Of a DNA stretch of 8,069 nucleotides, positions 1 to 4,921 are shown piece after piece. Below the pieces are notes generated by a model that saw only the letters and a program-made list of their open reading frames with translations, was not told the origin of the DNA and did not search any database. This DNA comes from an uncultured Nocardioides sp. GTDB taxonomy: Bacteria > Actinomycetota > Actinomycetes > Propionibacteriales > Nocardioidaceae. A program made the translations under genes and the position numbers. The DNA lies in NCBI RefSeq assembly GCF_946885725.1, contig NZ_CAMPGZ010000190.1, positions 1-8,069 of the forward strand, written 5' to 3'. Position 1 is the stretch's first letter, and each line of letters opens with the position of its first letter.

Positions 1-36
1 GCTCGGACAGAGGCTCGGACAGAGGCTCGGGCAGAG
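1..36. repeat. Three tandem 12-bp units inside the left-edge gene
   Basis: Positions 1-12 and 13-24 are identical copies of GCTCGGACAGAG. Positions 25-36 differ by one base (GCTCGGGCAGAG). The array may continue beyond the window. On the minus strand it encodes a Leu-(Ser/Pro)-Glu-Pro tetrapeptide repeat, so it is an in-frame coding repeat. Confidence 0.75.
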
Positions 37-124
37 GTGCCTCCCGCCGGCGGTCGCGACGGTCCCGGCGACGGAACAGGGAGGGCAGCTCCAGCGAGGG
101 TTCGTCGCGTCGGTCCTCGGCCAT
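1..124 (-). CDS. Unrecognised protein, N-terminal 41 residues only (runs off left edge)
   Basis: An ATG at 124 opens a frame on the minus strand that stays open to the window edge. It reads MAEDRRDEPSLELPSLFRRR, then an Arg/Asp-rich stretch, then P-L-P-E followed by P-L-S-E twice. The composition (acidic start, a Leu/Pro motif, a basic cluster) looks like the cytoplasmic N-terminus of an actinobacterial membrane or envelope protein, but I do not recognise the family and the remainder is missing. There is no Shine-Dalgarno sequence. A CAGACT hexamer lies exactly 7 nt before the ATG, the geometry seen at other starts in this window, so leaderless translation is possible. A strong terminator separates it from the upstream tRNA, so it probably has its own promoter. 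Confidence 0.6.
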   Translation of the reverse strand, partial: MAEDRRDEPSLELPSLFRRRDRRDRRREAPLPEPLSEPLSE

Positions 125-154
125 GGCCGGGAGTCTGCCACGGGCGGAACCCTC

Positions 155-200
155 GGAAACAAGCAGAGGCCCCCACGTCGCGGTGCCGTGGGAGCCTCTG
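155..200 (-). terminator. Intrinsic terminator of the tRNA-Pro gene
   Basis: Arms of 14 nt at 164-177 and 187-200 pair with a single mismatch around a 9-nt loop. Read on the minus strand, the stem is followed by CTTGTTTCC, a T-rich run. It starts 9 nt after the tRNA 3' end and stops before the next minus-strand start (ATG at 124). This is the clearest rho-independent terminator in the window. Confidence 0.8.
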
Positions 201-208
201 TTGCTCGG

Positions 209-282
209 TCGGGCTGACAGGATTTGAACCTGCGGCCTCCTCGTCCCGAACGAGGCGCGCTACCAAGCTGCGCCACAGCCCG
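209..282 (-). tRNA. tRNA-Pro, anticodon CGG
   Basis: The minus strand folds into a complete 74-nt cloverleaf. The acceptor stem is CGGGCTG/CAGCCCG with discriminator A73. The D stem is GCGC/GCGC with an AGCTTGGTA loop. The anticodon stem is CCTCG/CGAGG with loop TTCGGGA, giving anticodon CGG for CCG codons. The variable loop is AGGCC and the T arm is GCAGG-TTCAAAT-CCTGT. The C1-G72 pair and A73 are the usual identity elements of bacterial tRNA-Pro. The 3' CCA is not encoded; the genomic bases after A73 are CCG. CCG is a major proline codon in a genome of this composition. Confidence 0.97.
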
Positions 283-311
283 AGCGGCCAGGATGACCGG
301 TGGTCCCTGAG

Positions 312-334
312 CCGTCGGAGAGTCTAGCCGACGG
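312..334 (-). terminator. Hairpin over the stop codon of the metallophosphoesterase gene
   Basis: A perfect 7-bp inverted repeat, CCGTCGG (312-318) and CCGACGG (328-334), has a 9-nt loop that contains the TAG stop of the upstream minus-strand gene. No T-run follows, so termination here would be weak or would need another factor. The loop also contains TAGACT on the minus strand (321-326), a possible -10 box for the tRNA gene about 40 nt downstream. The two roles cannot be separated by eye. Confidence 0.4.
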
Positions 335-1271
335 TCCCGTCGCCCGAAAAACCGGTTCGCGGGATGAGCGTCAGCAGGGTCGCCTCGGGGCGGCAGCAGA
401 AGCGCACGGGCGCGTACGGCGACGTCCCCAGGCCGGCCGAGACGTGCAGCCAGGCGCTGCCGGGCGCGCCCGGCAGGGCGTCGGCTGGGTGCATGTGCAG
501 GCCCTTGGCGCGGGCGGGCTCGAGGTCGCAGTTGGTGACCAGCGCGCCCTTGCCCGGCAGGCAGAGCTGGCCGCCGTGGGTATGGCCGGCCAGGATCGCG
601 TCGTACCCGTCGGCGGCGAACTGGTCGAGGACCCGGACGTACGGCGCGTGCGCGACACCGAGGCGTACGTCGGCGTCGGGGTCGGCCGGGCCCGCGACGG
701 CCTCGAGGTCGTCGTACTCCAAGTGGGGGTCGTCGACGCCGGCGAACGCGATCCGGGTGCCGCGGACCTTGAGGGTGTCGCGCCGGTTGGTGAGGTCGGT
801 CCAGCCGTGCCGCTCGAACTCGGCGACCATGTCGCGCCAGGGCAGCGGCGGCGTGTGCGTCGCGCGGCGGCCGTCGTCGGGGAGCAGGTAGCGCACCGGG
901 TTGCGGGTGGTCGGCGCGAAGTAGTCGTTGGAGCCGAGGACGAACACACCCGGCACGCCGAGCAGGTCGCCGAGCGAGTCGACGAGGAACGGCACGGAGT
1001 CCTGGTGGGCGAGGTTGTCGCCGGTGTTGACGACCAGGTCGGGCTCGAGCCGGGCGAGGTCGCGCAGCCACTCCTGCTTGCGCCGCTGGGTAGGCGTCAG
1101 GTGCAGGTCCGAGAGGTGCAGGATCGTGAGCGGGCGGTGGCCGGGCGGCAGCACGGGTACGCCGAAGCGGCGCAGCGTGAACCAGCGCAGCTCGACGATC
1201 GACGCGTACGCGACCCCCGCGACGGCGGCGGCCCCGGCGAGGCCGGCGGCCCGGATCGCGGTGAATGGCAT
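324..1271 (-). CDS. Membrane-anchored metallophosphoesterase (calcineurin-like family)
   Basis: A predicted 315-residue phosphoesterase with a binuclear metal centre. Its motifs appear in family order: HLSDLHL with D55 and H57; GDN at 84-86; GSND at 113-116, a variant of the usual GNH motif; a metal-binding His candidate, H208, in AHAP; and GHTHGGQ at 229-235. Residues about 5-26 form an Ala/Gly/Val-rich hydrophobic segment, probably a signal anchor that places the catalytic domain at or outside the membrane. The substrate cannot be told from sequence; relatives cleave phospholipid, UDP-sugar or nucleotide phosphoesters. I chose the ATG at 1271; an in-frame TTG at 1289 would add six residues. 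The position matches Rv3683, next to ponA2 in M. tuberculosis, although here yqeY lies between them. The start is 26 bp from the divergent yqeY start. Confidence 0.9.
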   Translation of the reverse strand: MPFTAIRAAGLAGAAAVAGVAYASIVELRWFTLRRFGVPVLPPGHRPLTILHLSDLHLTPTQRRKQEWLRDLARLEPDLVVNTGDNLAHQDSVPFLVDSLGDLLGVPGVFVLGSNDYFAPTTRNPVRYLLPDDGRRATHTPPLPWRDMVAEFERHGWTDLTNRRDTLKVRGTRIAFAGVDDPHLEYDDLEAVAGPADPDADVRLGVAHAPYVRVLDQFAADGYDAILAGHTHGGQLCLPGKGALVTNCDLEPARAKGLHMHPADALPGAPGSAWLHVSAGLGTSPYAPVRFCCRPEATLLTLIPRTGFSGDGTVG

Positions 1272-1297
1272 TGCCCCAGGCTGCCACAATGCCTGAT

Positions 1298-1756
1298 ATG
1301 GGCGACCTCAAGGACCGACTGCGCACCGACCTCACCGCGGCCATGAAGGCGCGGGACACGTTGCGCGCCAACACCCTGAGGATGGTGCTCACCTCGATCA
1401 CCAACGCCGAGGTGGCCGGCAAGGAGGCCAAGGAGCTCAGCGACGACGACGTGATCAACGTGCTGAGCACGGAGGCCAAGCGTCGGCGTGAGGCCGCCGA
1501 GGCGTTCGAGGAGGCAGGCCGCACCGAGAGCGCCGCGCAGGAGCGCGCCGAGGCCGAGGTCATCGCCGACTATCTGCCCACGCAGCTGTCCGAGGACGAG
1601 ATCCGCGACCTGGTCGCGAGCACCATCGCCGACCTCGGCGTCGCCGGCGAAGGGATGAAGGCGATGGGCCGGGTCATGGGCGCGCTGCAGCCGCAGGTGC
1701 GTGGCCGGGCCGACGGTGGCGCGGTGGCCGCGGAGGTCCGCCGCCAGCTCGCCTGA
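1298..1756 (+). CDS. yqeY: GatB/YqeY domain-containing protein
   Basis: A 152-residue, highly charged helical protein spanning a whole YqeY domain, the usual length for free-standing members. Family landmarks are the MGDLKDRLR start, RREAAEAFEEAGR around 63-75, YLPTQLSEDE at 92-101 and the C-terminal MGRVMGALQPQVRGRADGG at 123-141. The fold resembles the tail of GatB, the amidotransferase that corrects Glu-tRNA(Gln) and Asp-tRNA(Asn), so a tRNA-binding role is often proposed, but the biochemical function is not established. In-frame ATGs also occur at 1265 and 1289. I prefer 1298 because family members begin at this point and because CACAAT lies exactly 7 nt upstream, compatible with a leaderless message; no Shine-Dalgarno sequence is seen. 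It is convergent with ponA2 and interrupts the ponA2-metallophosphoesterase pair. Confidence 0.92.
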   Translation: MGDLKDRLRTDLTAAMKARDTLRANTLRMVLTSITNAEVAGKEAKELSDDDVINVLSTEAKRRREAAEAFEEAGRTESAAQERAEAEVIADYLPTQLSEDEIRDLVASTIADLGVAGEGMKAMGRVMGALQPQVRGRADGGAVAAEVRRQLA

Positions 1757-1760
1757 GCCG

Positions 1761-1799
1761 TGCGGTTTGGTCCCCAACCGCAAGAATCCGGCACCGGAT
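1761..1799. terminator. Paired hairpins between convergent yqeY and ponA2
   Basis: Two small inverted repeats fill the 77-bp convergent gap. The first (1761-1782) pairs TGCGGTT with AACCGCA, extended by two more G-C pairs past a bulged T. The second (1786-1799) is ATCCGG-CA-CCGGAT. Neither is followed by a true T-run (TCTTT on plus, TTCTT on minus). They probably act as a weak bidirectional terminator. Confidence 0.45.
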
Positions 1800-1833
1800 C
1801 CTGCGGTCTTTGACCAATCGTTGAAGGCCGGGC

Positions 1834-4212
1834 CTAGCGGTTGCCGCGACCCCGGCCGTTGCCGTTCCCGCGGCCGTTGTTGTTGCCCGGCCCGCGGTTG
1901 TCCGCTTCGTCGTCGTCATCATCATCGTCGTCGAAGCCGCCGGAGTTGCCGTTGGAGACGTAGATGGTGACGGTGCTGCCGCTGGCGATCTGCGTGCCCG
2001 AGCCGGGCGAGAGGAACGCGACGGTGCCGTAGGGGTAGCCGCTGTCGACCTGCGGGCCGACGACCGGGTTCAGCCCGACCGTGCGCAGCTGGTTGGCCGC
2101 GTCGGCGGGGCTGAGGCCGCCGACCGACGGCACGGTGACCATCTGGCCCTGGATCGCTGTCGGGTCGGGCGGGTTGAAGTCGGTGTCGGGCAGCAGGGGC
2201 TCGATCGCCTTCATCGCGTCGCCCCACATCGGGCCCGCCAGCGTCGAGCCGGCCGCGCTGGCGACGAACGACGGACCGATCGTCTGCCCGTTCAGCGTCA
2301 CCCACTCGCCCTGCGCGTTGGCGCCGGCGATCATCGACGCGGTCGCGAGGTCGGGTGTGTAGCCGACGAACCACACCGCGCGGTTGCCGTTGATCGTGCC
2401 GGTCTTGCCGGCCGAGGGCTGGCTGAGGTTGATGCCCGCGCCGTACCCGAAGCCACCGGGCTCCTGCACGCCACGCAGTACGTCGTTGACGGCGTCGGCC
2501 ACCGCGGTCGGCAGCAGCTGCTTGCACTTCTCCGGGTAGGTCTGGATCGGCTCGCCGTTGCTGTTGAGCACCTCGGTCACCGGGCGCGGCTCGCAGAAGA
2601 CACCGCGCGCGGCGAAGGTGGCGTAGGCGCCGGCCATCGTCAGCGGGTCGACGTTGGTGACGCCGAGCGTGAACGGCGGCACGACGTCGGTCTCGGGCAC
2701 GTTGATGCCCATCTGCCGCGCCAGCGTCACCGGCGCGCACAGCCCGGTGCGCTGCTCGAGCTGGGCGAAGAAGGTGTTCACCGACTGCTGGGTGCCGCGG
2801 TACAGGTCGAACGTGCCGGTGCCGGTGGAGTTCTCCGGCGACCACACGTCGGTGCTGCGCAGCGGCCCGTCGCAGGTCTTGAAGGTGTTGTTGGGCAGGG
2901 AGATCGTCTGCGGTGCCGAGATCTGGGTGGACAGCGGGATGCCCTGCTTGATCGCGGATGCGAGCACGAACACCTTGAACGTCGAGCCCGCCTGGAAGCC
3001 GTTGGCGTCGCCGTACTTCGCCGGTACGACGTAGTTGAGGTAGGTCTCGCCCTTCTTCTTGTTCGCGCCCATCGGGCGGGACTGCGCGAGCGCGCGCACC
3101 TCGCCGGTGCCGGGCTTGACCATCGCCAGGCCGCCGATCGCCCGGTTGGTCGGGTACACGTGCCGGCGCACCGAGTTGTCCGCCGCGCGCTGGAACCGCG
3201 GGTCGAGCGTGGTCTTGACGGTCAGGCCGCCGCTGTTGAGCAGCGCACGCCGGTCCTCGGGCGTCTTGCCGAGGGCCTTGTCGGCCATGAGGTACTGCAC
3301 GGCGTAGTCGCAGAAGAACGGCGCTCGCGAGGACACGCAGCCGTTGCGGTTCGGCGTCACCTTGAGCCCGAGCCCGCGCTTCATCGCCTTGTCGGCCTCG
3401 GACTTGGAGATCACGTTGAGGTCGAGCATCCGCTGGAGCACGACGTTGCGGCGCTTCTTCGCCTCGCGCTTGTCGTTGGTGGGGTCGTACGCCGTGGGGT
3501 TCTTCACCAACCCGGCGAGCAGCGCGGCCTCGTGCAGCTTGAGCCGCGAGGCGGGCTTGGAGAAGTAGTGCCGCGAGGCCGCCTGGATGCCGTGCGCGCC
3601 GTCGCCGAAGTAGGCGATGTTGAGGTAGCGCTCGAGGATCCAGTCCTTGGAGTACTTCTCCTCGAAGGCGATGGCGTAGCGCAGCTCGCGGATCTTGCGC
3701 TCGTAGGTGTCGTCGGTGGCGGCGATCCGCTCCTCGTCGGTCTTCGCCTGGTTGAGCAGCGTCATCTTCACCATCTGCTGGGTGATCGACGAGCCGCCCT
3801 GGACCGTGGCGTCGGAGACCTCGTTGGTGACGAACGCGCGCAGCGTGCCGCGCAGGTCGAGCGCACCGTGCTGGTAGAAGCGGTAGTCCTCGATCGAGAT
3901 GATCGACTTGCGCATGATCGGGGCGACCTTGGCCAGCGGCACGTTGACGCGGTTCTGGTCGTAGAGCGTCGCGAGCACGGAGCCGTCGGCGGCCAGCAGT
4001 CGGGTGCGCTGCGGCAGCGGCTCGGCGGCCAGCTCGGCGGGCAGCTTGTCCATGCTCCGCGCGATGTCGCGGGCGCCGAGGCCGGCCACGCCGGCGAACG
4101 GGATCGCCAGGCCGGCGACCAGCACACCCATCACCCCGGCGACGGCGACCATGACGCCCAGGTGGGAGATCACGGAGGCAGGACGGAGCCGATCGGTGCG
4201 ACGCGCGGACAT
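1834..4212 (-). CDS. ponA2: Bifunctional class A penicillin-binding protein with PASTA domain (PonA2-like)
   Basis: A 792-residue peptidoglycan synthase that polymerises lipid II and cross-links the stem peptides outside the membrane. Order of parts: a short basic cytoplasmic start; a membrane anchor at about 16-46; a GT51 glycosyltransferase with catalytic E108 in EDYRFYQHG, GGSSITQQ at 139-146, RKIRE at 172-176 and the KDWILERYLN segment; a transpeptidase with S410-T-F-K413, S477-V-N479 and K603-T-G605; one PASTA domain at about 691-753; then a tail with eight consecutive Asp (761-768) and an Asn/Gly/Arg-rich end. All catalytic motifs are intact. A longer frame starting at 4350 exists, but its extra 46 residues are Pro/Arg-rich and precede the anchor. 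I chose the ATG at 4212, which has a TACCCT box 7 nt upstream. The PASTA domain and the whiB4 neighbour match mycobacterial PonA2 rather than PonA1. Confidence 0.95.
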   Translation of the reverse strand: MSARRTDRLRPASVISHLGVMVAVAGVMGVLVAGLAIPFAGVAGLGARDIARSMDKLPAELAAEPLPQRTRLLAADGSVLATLYDQNRVNVPLAKVAPIMRKSIISIEDYRFYQHGALDLRGTLRAFVTNEVSDATVQGGSSITQQMVKMTLLNQAKTDEERIAATDDTYERKIRELRYAIAFEEKYSKDWILERYLNIAYFGDGAHGIQAASRHYFSKPASRLKLHEAALLAGLVKNPTAYDPTNDKREAKKRRNVVLQRMLDLNVISKSEADKAMKRGLGLKVTPNRNGCVSSRAPFFCDYAVQYLMADKALGKTPEDRRALLNSGGLTVKTTLDPRFQRAADNSVRRHVYPTNRAIGGLAMVKPGTGEVRALAQSRPMGANKKKGETYLNYVVPAKYGDANGFQAGSTFKVFVLASAIKQGIPLSTQISAPQTISLPNNTFKTCDGPLRSTDVWSPENSTGTGTFDLYRGTQQSVNTFFAQLEQRTGLCAPVTLARQMGINVPETDVVPPFTLGVTNVDPLTMAGAYATFAARGVFCEPRPVTEVLNSNGEPIQTYPEKCKQLLPTAVADAVNDVLRGVQEPGGFGYGAGINLSQPSAGKTGTINGNRAVWFVGYTPDLATASMIAGANAQGEWVTLNGQTIGPSFVASAAGSTLAGPMWGDAMKAIEPLLPDTDFNPPDPTAIQGQMVTVPSVGGLSPADAANQLRTVGLNPVVGPQVDSGYPYGTVAFLSPGSGTQIASGSTVTIYVSNGNSGGFDDDDDDDDEADNRGPGNNNGRGNGNGRGRGNR
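1909..1932 (-). repeat. Asp-codon triplet run in the ponA2 tail
   Basis: Eight consecutive GAC/GAT codons encode Asp 761-768 of the penicillin-binding protein. The order is three GAC, three GAT, two GAC on the plus-strand left-to-right axis. The run joins the PASTA domain to the basic Asn/Gly/Arg tail. Triplet runs of this kind can change length without breaking the frame. Confidence 0.8.
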
Positions 4213-4219
4213 GGCACTC

Positions 4220-4244
4220 AGGGTACGGGACCCCGACGGGTCCC
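4220..4244 (-). promoter_or_regulatory. Putative ponA2 promoter with adjoining perfect dyad
   Basis: On the minus strand TACCCT (4220-4225) fits the actinobacterial TANNNT -10 pattern and ends 7 nt before the ATG, so transcription would begin at or next to the start codon. Just upstream, filling the -10/-35 spacer, is a perfect 7-bp dyad GGGACCC-CGAC-GGGTCCC (4227-4244). I see no good -35 box. A repressor or activator bound to the dyad would contact the promoter directly. Confidence 0.45.
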
Positions 4245-4486
4245 CTCGCGGCCCGCTGACCGGGTCAGGGTCCCGGGGTGGCGCGCGCACGGACAGGCAC
4301 GGCGCGTAGCCCGAACGGACCAGGGCCTCGCGCTCGCGACCCGGTCCCACCCGTCCCAGGTGGCCCAGCCACGCTCGGCACTACCACGTTCGCCGCTCCT
4401 GAGGGGCCGAACGGTCCTTCGGGGTAGTTCGATTGGACTAGCGGAAGTTGCTCCCTCCGTGTCTGTTTCGCCCCTCTATCACTCTT

Positions 4487-4492
4487 TACCTT
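4487..4492 (+). promoter_or_regulatory. Candidate -10 box for whiB4
   Basis: TACCTT matches TANNNT inside the most T-rich part of the region. A weak -35 (TGTTTC) lies 17 nt upstream. Transcription would start near 4499 and give a leader of about 60 nt that includes the inverted repeat at 4515-4534. The call rests on pattern alone. Confidence 0.3.
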
Positions 4493-4514
4493 TCTGCGTG
4501 GGGATTGACTCATA

Positions 4515-4534
4515 GGCCGCGCGAGATCGCGGCC
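4515..4534 (+). promoter_or_regulatory. Perfect inverted repeat in the whiB4 upstream region
   Basis: GGCCGCG (4515-4521) and CGCGGCC (4528-4534) are perfect 7-bp arms around CGAGAT. The repeat lies 13 nt before the ribosome binding site. It may be an operator or, if transcribed, a stable stem in the 5' leader. Confidence 0.5.
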
Positions 4535-4546
4535 ACGTACTCGGAT

Positions 4547-4551
4547 GGGAG
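4547..4551 (+). promoter_or_regulatory. Ribosome binding site of whiB4
   Basis: GGGAG lies 6 nt before the ATG at 4558. This fixes the start against an out-of-frame ATG at 4545. Confidence 0.65.
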
Positions 4552-4557
4552 CCGGGC

Positions 4558-4875
4558 ATGACGTGGAACGAGGACTGGGCGACCAAGGCCCTGTGCAACC
4601 AGGCCCGGCCGGACGAGCTGTTCGTCCGCGGCGCGGCGCAGAACCGCGCGAAGCAGCTGTGTGCCGGCTGCCCGGTGCGGACCGAGTGCCTCGCCGAAGC
4701 GCTCGACAACCAGATCGAGTGGGGTGTCTGGGGCGGCATGACCGAGCGTGAGCGTCGCGCGCTGCTGCGCAAGCGGCCGAACGTGACGTCGTGGCGGCTG
4801 CTGCTCGAGACCGCGATGGCCGACCACGCGAAGGCCGTCGCCGCGCAGCAGACCGGCGCCTCCGTCTCCGCCTGA
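4558..4875 (+). CDS. whiB4: WhiB-family Fe-S transcription regulator, WhiB4/WblA type
   Basis: A 105-residue cytoplasmic regulator predicted to hold a [4Fe-4S] cluster that senses O2, NO or redox state. The four ligands are C13, C35, C38 and C44, in the order C-X21-C-X2-C-X5-C. They are followed by the G56-V-W-G-G60 turn and the basic stretch ERERRALLRKRP used for DNA binding. The segment DELFVRGAAQNRAK and the GVWGGMTERERRALL block are what I recall of Streptomyces WblA and mycobacterial WhiB4, not WhiB1, WhiB2 or WhiB3. M. tuberculosis WhiB4 modulates oxidative stress and beta-lactam responses; WblA affects development and antibiotic production. Its divergence from ponA2 and convergence with the ATPase pair reproduce the known synteny. 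Regulation of the neighbours by this protein is an inference. Confidence 0.95.
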   Translation: MTWNEDWATKALCNQARPDELFVRGAAQNRAKQLCAGCPVRTECLAEALDNQIEWGVWGGMTERERRALLRKRPNVTSWRLLLETAMADHAKAVAAQQTGASVSA

Positions 4876-4900
4876 CGGCTTCACTTCTCTGTTTCTTTCT
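4862..4900 (+). terminator. Probable terminator of whiB4
   Basis: A 5-bp hairpin, CCGTC (4862-4866) and GACGG (4874-4878), spans the stop codon. It is followed by a pyrimidine tract with T-runs at 4879-4900. The stem is short, but the tract is unusual for this GC-rich DNA and lies in the 46-bp gap between convergent genes. Confidence 0.4.
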
Positions 4901-4921
4901 GGGCGTCCACTCTGCGGCCGG

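Larger units (their letters stand above)
4213..4557. other. 345-bp divergent control region between ponA2 and whiB4
   Basis: No convincing gene lies here. The half near ponA2 (4213-4380) is very GC-rich and holds two dyads: 4227-4244, and CTGAC-CGG-GTCAG at 4256-4268. The half near whiB4 (about 4425-4510) is clearly richer in T/A and pyrimidines, as expected of promoter DNA, and contains the whiB4 promoter candidate, a 7-bp inverted repeat and the ribosome binding site. An 82-codon minus-strand frame at 4265-4513 shows no recognisable protein features, and I do not call it. Confidence 0.7.

Noticed and set aside
37..327. 96-codon plus-strand ORF containing LTGFEPAASSSRTRRATKLR
   Set aside because: This segment is the antisense translation of the tRNA-Pro gene, a common spurious protein in databases.
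1265..1297. Eleven extra residues at the start of YqeY from the ATG at 1265
   Set aside because: Would overlap the start of the divergent phosphoesterase gene and add residues absent from family members as I know them. The ATG at 1298 fits better.
300..1346. 348-codon plus-strand ORF opposite the metallophosphoesterase
   Set aside because: Antisense shadow: Val/Gly/Arg-rich translation without family motifs, while the minus strand carries every phosphoesterase motif.
4213..4350. 46-residue N-terminal extension of the penicillin-binding protein
   Set aside because: Pro/Arg/Ser-rich sequence upstream of the normal short cytoplasmic start; it would cover the dyads and the TACCCT box. The ATG at 4212 gives the usual layout.
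4407..4431. CCGAA-N6-TTCGG and CGAAC/GTTCG partial repeats upstream of whiB4
   Set aside because: Only 5-bp arms, overlapping and mutually exclusive; such matches are expected by chance at this length.
4265..4513. 82-codon minus-strand ORF in the ponA2-whiB4 gap
   Set aside because: No recognisable domain, Gly/Pro/Arg-rich, and it occupies the region where divergent promoters are expected.
3160..4515. 451-codon plus-strand ORF opposite ponA2
   Set aside because: Long antisense frames are expected in DNA with this GC content. The translation is low-complexity, and the penicillin-binding protein motifs on the other strand are unambiguous.
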